The notes beneath the pieces were generated by a model. It ran no database searches. It saw only the letters and a list, made by a program, of their open reading frames with translations, and was not told the DNA's origin. Shown piece after piece: positions 34,085 to 41,696 of a DNA stretch of 64,000 nucleotides; the first letter of the stretch is position 1; every line of letters begins with the position of its first letter. This DNA comes from Candidatus Pullichristensenella avicola (GTDB lineage Bacteria; Bacillota; Clostridia; Christensenellales; Aristaeellaceae), in assembly GCA_018711655.1 (NCBI GenBank), contig DVIA01000018.1, positions 42,231 to 106,230 of the forward strand, read 5' to 3'. The position numbers and the translations under genes are program-made.

Positions 34085-35410
34085 CTACGCCTCCTTCATC
34101 GCGCGGATCAGCGCGATCTCCGCCTCTGCGATCTGCTCGGCGACGCCCATGCGGAAGCTGGAACTGCGCGCCTCGTAGCCGCCCTCTTCAAAGGCTTCCC
34201 GCGTGGGAAAATAGCCCTCGTAGCCGTTGGCGATGCCCACGATCAACTGCGCCTGGTAGGGCGAAGCCGCCTTGATGCTCCTTCCCACCTGGGTAAAGGC
34301 CTCGCCGGGGATGCCCGCCAGACAAAGGCCGCCGACCGCCAGCGCCGTCATGTTGAGTTCGAAGTTGTCCGGGGCGTCCTTCAGGGCCAGGATGCGCGTC
34401 GCCTCCGCGACCAGCGTGGTCACGCCCATGCCCGTCTCGGGAATGAGGTCGTCGCGCCCTTCGCGGTGCGCGCGGACGTATTTCTCCGCCAGGGGCACGT
34501 CCTCGGGCCTGCCCTTATTCGCGGGCACGGCCAGCGGCGCCTGGCGGAAGCGCACGCCTTCGCCGGAAATCGGCCTGGCCTTGCCGTAAATGCGCAGCGC
34601 CTCGCCGGCGATGACGCGGCCCATGTGGGCCGTGTGCTCGTAGCCGCCGTTCGGGTCCCAGTCCGGCTTGTGAACGTCGATGTGGTTCAAATCGCCGGCC
34701 GCGCCGTTGAGGTACACGGCATGCGTACCTGGCAGCGCGCCCTCCAGCGTGCGCACCACAAAGCCGGGATAATCCGCGGAAATGGCGTCCGCGCCCCGCA
34801 GGCAATCGCCAATGGTGTCTGGATGCACTTGGAAATTGACCAGAAGGATCTCGCCGCCGCCCTCGCGCACAATGCGCACCAGCCGCAATTCTTCGTCGGC
34901 CTCCCCGATGGGAGCGACGATGTCCGGATTGCCATAGCCGGGGTTGGTGCGCGTGGAGCCGTCGCGCATGCGGAAGCGGCGGATGAAGGCGATGCCGCCC
35001 GCCCGGCCCGTTGCATAGAGCATTTTCGCCGGCTTGAGATCGTCCAGCGCCTGCTGCGCCGCCTGTTCCAGGAGCTTTTCCAGGCGCGCGTTGTAGCTCT
35101 CGTCAGGCTCGAACATACCGTCGCAGATCTCCGGCCCGGTGTGCGTATGCGTACAGGCGACGAACAACGCGTGCCGCGGCAGGCGCAGGTCGTCCTCCAT
35201 CCGCGCGCGCATGCCGTCCAGAAGTTCCTGACGAATGCCCAACGCGTCCAGGTACAGGACGACCGCCCTGTTTTCGCCGTCGGAAAACGCCACCGCGCGC
35301 GCATACAATGGGTCGAGCTTCTCCAGCCCGCGGCGTTCCTCATAATAGCCGCTGATGATGCAGCCCATCGGCGGGGTGATTTCTACCTTTGCAAAACCGG
35401 CGCAAAGCAT
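34085..35410 (-). CDS. Neutral/alkaline ceramidase-like hydrolase
   Basis: 441 residues, cytoplasmic (no signal peptide). The N-terminus AGFAKVEITPPMGCIISGYY and the zinc-site motif CTHTHTGPE (86-94) are hallmarks of the neutral/alkaline non-lysosomal ceramidase N-terminal domain family. NFQVHPDTIG, SADYPGFVVRTLE and LNGAAGDLNH also fit. Bacterial members of this group often lie in carbohydrate operons and probably cleave amide bonds other than ceramide. It is the first gene of the minus-strand operon, with GGAGATGAGT upstream of ATG 35410, after 440 bases containing LacI-type operators. Confidence 0.8.
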   Translation of the reverse strand: MLCAGFAKVEITPPMGCIISGYYEERRGLEKLDPLYARAVAFSDGENRAVVLYLDALGIRQELLDGMRARMEDDLRLPRHALFVACTHTHTGPEICDGMFEPDESYNARLEKLLEQAAQQALDDLKPAKMLYATGRAGGIAFIRRFRMRDGSTRTNPGYGNPDIVAPIGEADEELRLVRIVREGGGEILLVNFQVHPDTIGDCLRGADAISADYPGFVVRTLEGALPGTHAVYLNGAAGDLNHIDVHKPDWDPNGGYEHTAHMGRVIAGEALRIYGKARPISGEGVRFRQAPLAVPANKGRPEDVPLAEKYVRAHREGRDDLIPETGMGVTTLVAEATRILALKDAPDNFELNMTALAVGGLCLAGIPGEAFTQVGRSIKAASPYQAQLIVGIANGYEGYFPTREAFEEGGYEARSSSFRMGVAEQIAEAEIALIRAMKEA

Positions 35411-35497
35411 ATACTCATCTCCATTTCCATTGTTGCTTTCGGTACAAACGGCGCATCGTTGTGCTTCCGCCCCGTGCGGGCGCCGGAAGCGGTATCC

Positions 35498-35532
35498 GAA
35501 AACGTTTGCATTGTTTTGCGCAAACGCGTTTC
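35498..35532. promoter_or_regulatory. Pair of LacI/GalR-type operator sites
   Basis: GAAAACGTTTGC (35498-35509) and CAAACGCGTTTC (35521-35532, core AAACGCGTTT perfect palindrome) flank another TTTGCGCAAA palindrome. Their centres are about 23 bases apart, near two helical turns. They sit about 90-120 bases upstream of the first operon gene, and the LacI regulator gene is directly upstream. The operon promoter itself could not be placed confidently. Confidence 0.5.
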
Positions 35533-35803
35533 TCTGAAAACTTTACAATAAAATCCATCCGCGCAACTTCCCGGCGCATCGTCCCGCGCAGCCGTTTCCT
35601 GCACGTTTTTCAAAAAACTCCGCAAATTCCCAAAGATGCGCGAAGAAAATGGGTAAAATCGCCAATAACATTGCGTTCGTGCGCAAAATTCCGCCCTGGA
35701 AGAGCGCAGCGTTTTCCGAGCGTTCGCTCCATCGCATGTTTTGCGCACGCCTTTTGTTTCTGAACAATTAAATTTTATCACGGATTCTGTGCAAAAGCAA
35801 AGG

Positions 35804-35841
35804 ATATTTGCATGACTTGCAAAGAAAATTCATGCAAATAT
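35804..35841. other. A+T-rich inverted repeat downstream of the LacI gene
   Basis: ATATTTGCATGA (35804-35815) and TCATGCAAATAT (35830-35841) are perfect 12-base inverted arms with a 14-base loop containing TTGCAAA; a further ATGCAAAT follows. It lies just after the LacI stop. It may be a terminator without a clean T-run or a protein-binding site. The rest of 35411-35848 is A+T-richer than its surroundings and holds no gene. Confidence 0.5.
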
Positions 35842-35848
35842 ATGCAAA

Positions 35849-36838
35849 TCACGTCGTCGCACGCACGGAAAGGATGGGCTTGATGGCGATCTGCTGCGGC
35901 TGGCTGAAGGGCATTTCGATGCGGCGGACGAGAATGCGCACGGCAATGGAGACCATTTCGTTCAGAGGGCTGGTCACGGTGGTCAGGCCGCCCTCGATGT
36001 AGCCGGAAAGCGGCATGCCGGTGGAGCCGATCACGGCGATATCCTGGGGAATGCGCAAACCGGCCTCGCGAATGGCGTGAATGACGCCAATGGCCATCTG
36101 GTCGTAGCTGGCGTAGATGGCGTCGGGCAATTTCTGCAGGGCGAGCAATTCCTTGGTGCGCAAATAGCCGCCCAGTTCGGCGCGCTCGGCGCCGATGCGG
36201 ATCAGTTCCGGCCGCACCGGCATTTTGAAGCGGCGCATGGTCTTGAGGAATATGTCGCGCCGATTGGCCGTATACAGTTCGCCGACGAAGGCCAGGTCTT
36301 TGTAGCCGCGGTGCAGCAGGTGCTCCACGGCCATAACGCTGCTGCGCATCTCATCCACATAGAGACAGTCAAAGTCCATATCGGAAATGTACGCAGCGGT
36401 GATAAACATCACCGGCAGGTGCGCGTCGCGCACCACGGTGAGCAGTTGTTCGGAAACCACCTCGCAGTCGTCAATGATAATCAGAAGGCACTTGACCTTG
36501 CAGCCGTACATCTGCTTGACGGCGAGAATCGCCTCCTCCGTGCGGAAGTGCGAAATCGAGATCAGCGCCGAAAGCCCTTTCTTGGCGAACTCTTCGACAA
36601 CGGCGTCCAGAAAGCGCGCGTAGTAATCCGACATCATATCCGGAACGATCACGCCGGCGACATTGTTCGCTTTTGACGGTATAAGCGGCTCCGGGCGGCG
36701 GTGATAGCCCAGTTGCGCCGCCGCTTCGAGAATCCTGGCGCGCGTTTGCGCGCTGATTGCGGCGCTGTTGTTCATCACCCTGGAAACCGTGGAAACGCTC
36801 ACGCCCGCCTCCTTCGCGATATCGGACATCTTGACCAA
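35849..36838 (-). CDS. LacI/GalR-family transcriptional regulator
   Basis: 329 residues from TTG 36838 (GGGGGG 6 bases upstream). ATG at codon 4 is possible but has poor spacing. The N-terminal HTH reads MSDIAKEAGVSVSTVSRVMN with the hinge helix ILEAAAQLGYHR. The periplasmic-binding-like effector domain follows (VAGVIVPDMMSDYYARF, IYASYDQMAIGVIHA, IAVIGSTGMPLSGY). It lies upstream of, and in the same direction as, the catabolic operon, with its own promoter. It probably represses that operon through sites at 35498-35532 and possibly the amidohydrolase at 23233. Confidence 0.9.
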   Translation of the reverse strand: MVKMSDIAKEAGVSVSTVSRVMNNSAAISAQTRARILEAAAQLGYHRRPEPLIPSKANNVAGVIVPDMMSDYYARFLDAVVEEFAKKGLSALISISHFRTEEAILAVKQMYGCKVKCLLIIIDDCEVVSEQLLTVVRDAHLPVMFITAAYISDMDFDCLYVDEMRSSVMAVEHLLHRGYKDLAFVGELYTANRRDIFLKTMRRFKMPVRPELIRIGAERAELGGYLRTKELLALQKLPDAIYASYDQMAIGVIHAIREAGLRIPQDIAVIGSTGMPLSGYIEGGLTTVTSPLNEMVSIAVRILVRRIEMPFSQPQQIAIKPILSVRATT

Positions 36839-36868
36839 GCAAATCCCCCCAACATTTTGCATACACCC

Positions 36869-36897
36869 ATTATAAGCACAAACCGCGAAGCAAACAA
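36869..36897 (-). promoter_or_regulatory. Promoter of the LacI-family gene
   Basis: Minus strand TTGTTT (36897-36892), 17 bases, perfect TATAAT (36874-36869). Confidence 0.75.
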
Positions 36898-37227
36898 GAT
36901 GCAATTTCGAAAAACGCGCCGTCGCGGGAAGGCTCCCCGCGGCGGCGAACGCGTCTGCGGATCGCGGTTCCGCCCCGCATTGCCGGAAAAGCGCGCAACC
37001 CACGCGGACGGCGCTTGAAGGCCGCCGCCCCGTTCTGCAGTTTTGGTATGGCGGCGGAGCGTCGCGGGGCGTTTGCCGGCATAGCGTCCTCTCAAACCTG
37101 TCCCGTTCAAAACGCGAACCGCAAAAGCGGCCCGGCCCGTCGGACGGGCGCCAATTTCATGTTCAGGCCAACTCCGTCCGCGCGCATTGCGTTTTTTCCC
37201 TTTCGCGCGCTTGCGGGGACGGGCTTT
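36898..37227. other. Non-coding gap
   Basis: 330 G+C-rich bases between the LacI promoter and the 3' end of the histidine kinase gene. No gene or clear terminator was recognised. Confidence 0.45.
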
Positions 37228-38469
37228 TTACATTCTCACCCACATGCGCAGTTTCCCCTCCCCCGCCTTTTCGGCGCGGAGAGAGGCGCGGTGGGTTTCG
37301 GCGATAGAGCGGGCGATGGAAAGGCCCAGGCCGTGGCTGCCGTCGCCGGTGCGGGCCGGATCGAAGCGATAGAAGCGGTCAAAGAGGCGATCCAGGGGCA
37401 GTTCGTTCACGTTCTGGCAGTCGTTTTCCACCGACAAAACGGGGCGCCTGCCGCCGCGCAGGGAAACGGCTATCTCGCCGCCCTCGTCGGCGTATTTGAC
37501 GGCGTTGTCCACGAGAATGGAGGTAAGCTGGCGCAGCGCGGCTTCGTCCCCTGTGACGTAGACGTCCGGTTCCACCGCCAGGCGCAGGCGCTTGCCCATG
37601 CGTTCAGCGGCGGCCAGAAAGACCATGGCCGTATCGCAAACGGCGTCGCTGAGGGAAAAACGCGCGCCCATTTCCGCGGGTCTGCCCTCGTCCAGCCGCG
37701 AGAGCGCCACCAGGTCGTTGACCAGTTTCCGCAGGCGCGCGACCTGCTTTTCGATGCCCGTCAGCCACTCGTTTTTCTCCATCTCCATTTCCAGCACCTC
37801 GCAGTTGGCGGAGATGATGGTCAGCGGCGTTTTCAGTTCGTGCCCGGCGTCGGTGATGAACTGCCGCTGCTTTTCGACGCTTTGGGCGATGGGGCGCACG
37901 GCGCGGCCGGAGAACAACAGCGCCAGCAGGAACACCGCCAGGCAAACGCCCAGGGCCGCCGAGCCGGAAATGATGAAAAGCTGCCGCGCGACGGCCAGTT
38001 GCGTGCTCGCGTCGAGAAAGACGGCCAGCGCGCCCTCGTCCGTTCTGCTGACGCGGTAGCGATAGACGCCCAGGTAGCCCCCCTCCGCCCTCTCCAGCGC
38101 GCGCTGGGCATAAAGCACGGCTTCGTCGGCGGAGACGGCGGCGATGGAATCGGTGTTGACCGCCATCGCCGCGCCGTTCTCATCCAGCAGCACGGAGAAA
38201 TAGCGGGTGATAAACGACGTTTCCGGGGAATCAAAGTTTACGCCGCCCCAGTCCGGCTGCCAGGAACCGCGCGGCATGCGGGGCGCCCCTTCGACGTCCA
38301 CGGCGGGAAAATCGCCGCCATTGTCGATCAGAAAGGCGAGCATGCCATCGAGCGTGGCGTCGGCGCGGACGATGAAGAAGCCGTTCATCAGCGCCACGAC
38401 CGCCGCCATGACCGCGACGACGACGCCCATGCACAAAAGCACGAATTTCCTCCGCAGCCGCCGAATCAT
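37228..38469 (-). CDS. Sensor histidine kinase of module 1
   Basis: 413 residues. Membrane helices lie at about 8-30 and 160-183, enclosing an extracellular sensor of about 130 residues, followed by a HAMP-like segment. The phospho-acceptor H-box is DAGHELKTPLT (histidine near 207). The N-box is SILVDNAVKYA, and the G-box GSHGLGLSIARSIAE closes the ATPase domain. The start ATG overlaps the response-regulator stop (ATGA), so the pair is translationally coupled. It is divergent from the efflux/adaptor cassette at 39304-47815, which is its likely target. Confidence 0.92.
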   Translation of the reverse strand: MIRRLRRKFVLLCMGVVVAVMAAVVALMNGFFIVRADATLDGMLAFLIDNGGDFPAVDVEGAPRMPRGSWQPDWGGVNFDSPETSFITRYFSVLLDENGAAMAVNTDSIAAVSADEAVLYAQRALERAEGGYLGVYRYRVSRTDEGALAVFLDASTQLAVARQLFIISGSAALGVCLAVFLLALLFSGRAVRPIAQSVEKQRQFITDAGHELKTPLTIISANCEVLEMEMEKNEWLTGIEKQVARLRKLVNDLVALSRLDEGRPAEMGARFSLSDAVCDTAMVFLAAAERMGKRLRLAVEPDVYVTGDEAALRQLTSILVDNAVKYADEGGEIAVSLRGGRRPVLSVENDCQNVNELPLDRLFDRFYRFDPARTGDGSHGLGLSIARSIAETHRASLRAEKAGEGKLRMWVRM

Positions 38470-39140
38470 TGTTTGGCCTCCAGGGAATAGCCCACGCCGC
38501 GCGTGGCGCGGATTTCCACCGCCGCGCCCAACTGGGCGATCTTTTTGCGCAGGTTGGAAATGTAGACCCAGACGATGCTCACATCCACCTCCGCATCCCA
38601 ACCCCAGACGCGTTCCATGAACTGCGCGGTGGAAACGATGCGGCGGGGCGTTTCCATCAGCATTTCCATCATCTGAAATTCGCGATTGCCCAGCCGCGCG
38701 CTGCGCTCGCCGCAAAAGAGCGTATAGCTGGAAACGTCCAGCGAAAGCCCCGCGAAGGAAATCACCTCCGGCACCAGCCGCTCGCGCCGGCGTACCAGCG
38801 CCCGCACGCGCGCCAGTAGTTCCGCCATGGCAAAGGGTTTGGGCAGGTAGTCGTCCGCGCCGGCGTCCAACCCCTCCACGCGATCGGGCACCTCTGAGCG
38901 CGCCGTCAAAAGCAGCACCGGCGTGCTCACGCCCCGGGCGCGCAGGCGGCGCACCACGCTGAAGCCGTCCAATTTGGGCATCATTACATCCAGCACCGCG
39001 CCGTCGTAGTTGTCCGTCAGGGCGTAATCCAGCGCCGCCTGTCCATCGTAAACGGCGTCCACGCTGTAATTGTGTTTTTCAAAAATCGTCTTTAGCGCCT
39101 TGGCCAGTTCCCGCTCATCCTCCGCGATCAGAAGCCGCAT
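38466..39140 (-). CDS. OmpR/PhoB-type response regulator of module 1
   Basis: 224 residues from ATG 39140 (GGAGGG 6 bases upstream). The receiver has E7/D8, phospho-acceptor D51 (AVLDVMMP), the T/S region LLLTARS and K102 in LPKPFA. The winged helix contains LGNREFQMMEMLMETP and DVSIVWVYISNLRKKI. A TATAAT -10 box lies at 39163-39168 on the minus strand. The region between this gene and the divergent cassette holds CTTTAG direct repeats spaced 11 bases, the usual layout of OmpR-family sites. Confidence 0.92.
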   Translation of the reverse strand: MRLLIAEDERELAKALKTIFEKHNYSVDAVYDGQAALDYALTDNYDGAVLDVMMPKLDGFSVVRRLRARGVSTPVLLLTARSEVPDRVEGLDAGADDYLPKPFAMAELLARVRALVRRRERLVPEVISFAGLSLDVSSYTLFCGERSARLGNREFQMMEMLMETPRRIVSTAQFMERVWGWDAEVDVSIVWVYISNLRKKIAQLGAAVEIRATRGVGYSLEAKQ

Positions 39141-39177
39141 GGCCATCCCTCCGTTCCTTGCCATTATAGCGTACACC

Positions 39178-39267
39178 CTTGACCTTGAACGTGCCTAAAA
39201 GGTCAAGATTCTGTGAACAACGCCATTGTTCACGCTTCATTCATGGCTTCCTTTAGCTTCGCTTTAG
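39178..39267. promoter_or_regulatory. Divergent control region of module 1
   Basis: Three structures are visible. The inverted repeat CTTGACC ... GGTCAAG lies at about 39178-39206. The hairpin GTGAACAA / TTGTTCAC lies at 39213-39233. The direct repeat CTTTAG at 39251-39256 and 39262-39267 is exactly 11 bases apart, fitting a dimer of an OmpR-family regulator upstream of the cassette. Confidence 0.5.
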
Positions 39268-39303
39268 TTTGGCGTGCTAAAACAGAGGCCGAGGAGGCGC
39301 GAT

Positions 39304-40647
39304 ATGGCAAAACGAAAAGGAAAAAAGTGGCTTGCCCGCCTGGCCGCGTTGGCGGCGCTGGCGGCCCTCTGCGCAGTGGGTTGGGACGCCCTGCGGCCGT
39401 TGGTAATGGCCGAAAGCACGCCCGTCTACGCGCGTTATACGGTGGAAACGGGCGATATTGAAACCTCAATGAGCCTGAGCGGGACGATCGAACTTACGCG
39501 CTCGGAATCGTTCGCCGCTTCAGAGCGCGCCACCGTGCAGGAAGTGTATGTGGAGGCCGACCAGACGGTCTGCGCCGGCGACGAACTTTTGCGGTTGAAC
39601 AACGGCGAGACGTTTGAGGCGGGCATCGACGGTACGGTAACCTCCATCAACGTCGCCGTCGGCGACGCCGTATGGCCGCAGATGTCGCTTCTCACCATCG
39701 CCGATCTGAGCGACCTGCGCGTGTCCGCCAGCGTGGACGAATACGACGTAAAAACCGTCGCGGCCGGGCAACGCTGCTCGGTGACGGTGGTTTCGCTGGG
39801 CCTGACGTTCGAAACGGAGATACGGCATGTGAACCGCGTCTCCGCCTCCACCGGCGCGGTGGCCAGCTATACCGTCACCGCCGATATCGACGCGCCGGAA
39901 AACATGCTTCCCGGCATGCAGGCCACGGTGACCATCCCCCGCGAGAGCGTTGCAGGCGTCAGCATACTGCCCATGGCGGCATTGAGCTTCGACGAAAACG
40001 GCGCGCCCTATGTGCTTGTGGAGGACGGCGCGGGCGGCTATGTGCAAACGAACGTGGAAACCGGCCTCAGCGACGGCATGTATGTGGAAATCGTTTCCGG
40101 CGTGGAAAGCGGCGACGTCGTCTATGTGCAAACGGGCACGCAAAGCGCGCAGAGCCGGCTGTCGATGCAGAATCTCTACAACGCCCTGTTCGGAGAAAAG
40201 ACGGTCGTCAACGACCACACGGGCGGCGCGTTCGGCAGTCTCCAGGCAGGCGAAGGCCTTCCCGAAGGCATGGAGCTTCCTGAAGGCATGGAGCTTCCTG
40301 AAGGCATGGAACTCCCCGAGGGTATGGAGCTTCCTGAAGGCGTGGAGCTTCCCGAAGGCATGGATCTGCCGGAGGAGACAAATTCGCCGGAGGCCGCGGA
40401 GACGTCCGGGAGCGCGGAAGCGCAGCAAACTGCGGAACTTCCCGAGGACACGGGCGCGGAAACGGCCAATCCCGCCAGCGCGCCTGAAACCATGAATCTG
40501 CTGGAAAGCGCGGAAATCCCCCAGGGCGCGGAAGCGCCGGAGGGCTGGGAGACGCCGGAGGGCGCGCCCGCTCCCGGAGCGTGGGGCGGCGCGTTGCCGG
40601 CGCCGGAAAACAGCGATGCGGAAGGAGGAAACGATAATGCGCAGTAA
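39304..40647 (+). CDS. Membrane-anchored HlyD-like adaptor, type A1, with Leu-Pro-Glu-Gly repeats
   Basis: 447 residues from ATG 39304 (GAGGAGG upstream). There is an N-terminal membrane anchor (about 9-30). A lipoyl/barrel-sandwich part follows (VQEVYVEADQTVCAGDELL and FEAGIDGTVTSINVAVGDAV). Then come the beta-barrel (VSASVDEYDVKTVAAGQRC) and a membrane-proximal domain (LPGMQATVTIP, PMAALSFDENGAPYVLVEDG). The C-terminus is unusual: seven LPEGME-type hexapeptides (residues 319-360) followed by a Pro/Glu/Ala-rich acidic tail, which may reach into the wall. It is first in the cassette and paralogous to the adaptor at 43727. It is likely part of a MacAB/YknXYZ-like exporter. Confidence 0.85.
   Translation: MAKRKGKKWLARLAALAALAALCAVGWDALRPLVMAESTPVYARYTVETGDIETSMSLSGTIELTRSESFAASERATVQEVYVEADQTVCAGDELLRLNNGETFEAGIDGTVTSINVAVGDAVWPQMSLLTIADLSDLRVSASVDEYDVKTVAAGQRCSVTVVSLGLTFETEIRHVNRVSASTGAVASYTVTADIDAPENMLPGMQATVTIPRESVAGVSILPMAALSFDENGAPYVLVEDGAGGYVQTNVETGLSDGMYVEIVSGVESGDVVYVQTGTQSAQSRLSMQNLYNALFGEKTVVNDHTGGAFGSLQAGEGLPEGMELPEGMELPEGMELPEGMELPEGVELPEGMDLPEETNSPEAAETSGSAEAQQTAELPEDTGAETANPASAPETMNLLESAEIPQGAEAPEGWETPEGAPAPGAWGGALPAPENSDAEGGNDNAQ
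40258..40365 (+). repeat. Six tandem 18-base units encoding LPEGME
   Basis: CTTCCYGAAGGCATGGAG repeats six times with silent and conservative changes; a seventh unit is degenerate (LPEETN). It is in frame within the type A1 adaptor and could expand or contract by slippage without frame loss. Confidence 0.85.
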
Positions 40648-41683
40648 AGCATGGCTGTCCATTTGCCTTTGCATCCTTTGCCTGACGGGCGCGGCCGGGG
40701 CGGAAGTTGCCTTCAGCGGCGTGGTGGCCGCGCGCGAGTCGGCGGCGGTGACGTCGCCCATCGGCGGCAGCGTCGAAACGGTGCTCGTGCGCGCGGGCGA
40801 CTGGGTCGAAGCGGGCGAAACGGTGGCCCGCGTGGCCGTTACCGGCGTTTACGCGCCGACGGACGGCGCCGTGCGCGGCCTCGCGGCCGAGGCGGGCGAT
40901 AGCGCCGGGGAAACGGTGCTGTCCATCGCGCCGTTGAGCAAATACACAGTCAACGCCGACATTTCCGACGCCTACGACAGCGCCGCCAACAAGTATGTCA
41001 CCGTCGGCGAAACCGTCTATATGGAATGTGCGCGCGACGGCAGCCATGTAGCCGTCGGCCGCGTGGTCAAGGCGGAGGGCTCAAAGTATACCGTAGAGGT
41101 CACCGGCGGCGAACTGTATATGGAGGAAACGGTCTACATCTATCGCGACGAGGACCATTCCTCCGCCTCGCGCATCGGCAGCGGCACGGTTTCGCGCACG
41201 GCGGAGCTGGCCGTCGGCGGCACGGGACGCGTGGCGGAAATATACGTCCATGAGGGCGAAACGGTCGAACGCGGCCAGCTTCTCTTTACCTGCGTGGAGG
41301 CGGCCACCGTAGAGGACGCGCTCTGCGGCGGCGAGGTGCGTTCCACCGCAAGCGGCGTGGTCGCCTCGGTGGCGGCGCAGGCAGGCCAGCGCCTGGAGGT
41401 CGGGGCCACGGTGTTGACCGTCTATCCCCGCGAAGGTTTCTGCGTGGAACTGACCGTGGAGGAGGCCGACCTCGGCCAGATCGCCGTGGGCGACGCCGTG
41501 CGCCTGACCTTTGACCTGGACGCCGAGGGCGATCTTACCTGTCAGGGCACGGTGACGGAAATCTCCTACCTGAGCGAAAGCACGGACGCGGGCGCCGCCT
41601 ATACGGCATATGTGGAATTTGATGTGCCCGAAGCGGTGCGGCTGGGCATGACGGTCACCGCCACGGTGGCCGGAGACGAATGA
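40637..41683 (+). CDS. Secreted HlyD-like adaptor, type B1, with two lipoyl-like domains
   Basis: 348 residues from ATG 40637 (GGAAGGAGG upstream), overlapping the previous gene by 11 bases. It has a signal peptide ending GAAGA|EV and no membrane anchor. Two barrel-sandwich halves are visible: GGSVETVLVRAGDWVEAGET with YAPTDGAVRGLAAEAGD, and VAEIYVHEGETVERGQLLF with STASGVVASVAAQAGQRLE. A beta-barrel-like end follows (VEEADLGQIAVGDAVRLTFD). It closely resembles the protein at 46724, sharing NKYV, YMEETVYIYRD-like and SRIGSGTVSRTAE strings. Probably a soluble or partner subunit of the exporter adaptor. Confidence 0.8.
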   Translation: MRSKAWLSICLCILCLTGAAGAEVAFSGVVAARESAAVTSPIGGSVETVLVRAGDWVEAGETVARVAVTGVYAPTDGAVRGLAAEAGDSAGETVLSIAPLSKYTVNADISDAYDSAANKYVTVGETVYMECARDGSHVAVGRVVKAEGSKYTVEVTGGELYMEETVYIYRDEDHSSASRIGSGTVSRTAELAVGGTGRVAEIYVHEGETVERGQLLFTCVEAATVEDALCGGEVRSTASGVVASVAAQAGQRLEVGATVLTVYPREGFCVELTVEEADLGQIAVGDAVRLTFDLDAEGDLTCQGTVTEISYLSESTDAGAAYTAYVEFDVPEAVRLGMTVTATVAGDE

Positions 41684-41696
41684 AAGGAGGCGCGGC

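Noticed and set aside
32984..35551. Plus-strand open frame of over 800 codons opposite the NagA-like and ceramidase-like genes
   Set aside because: Shadow across two real minus-strand genes with clear active-site motifs.
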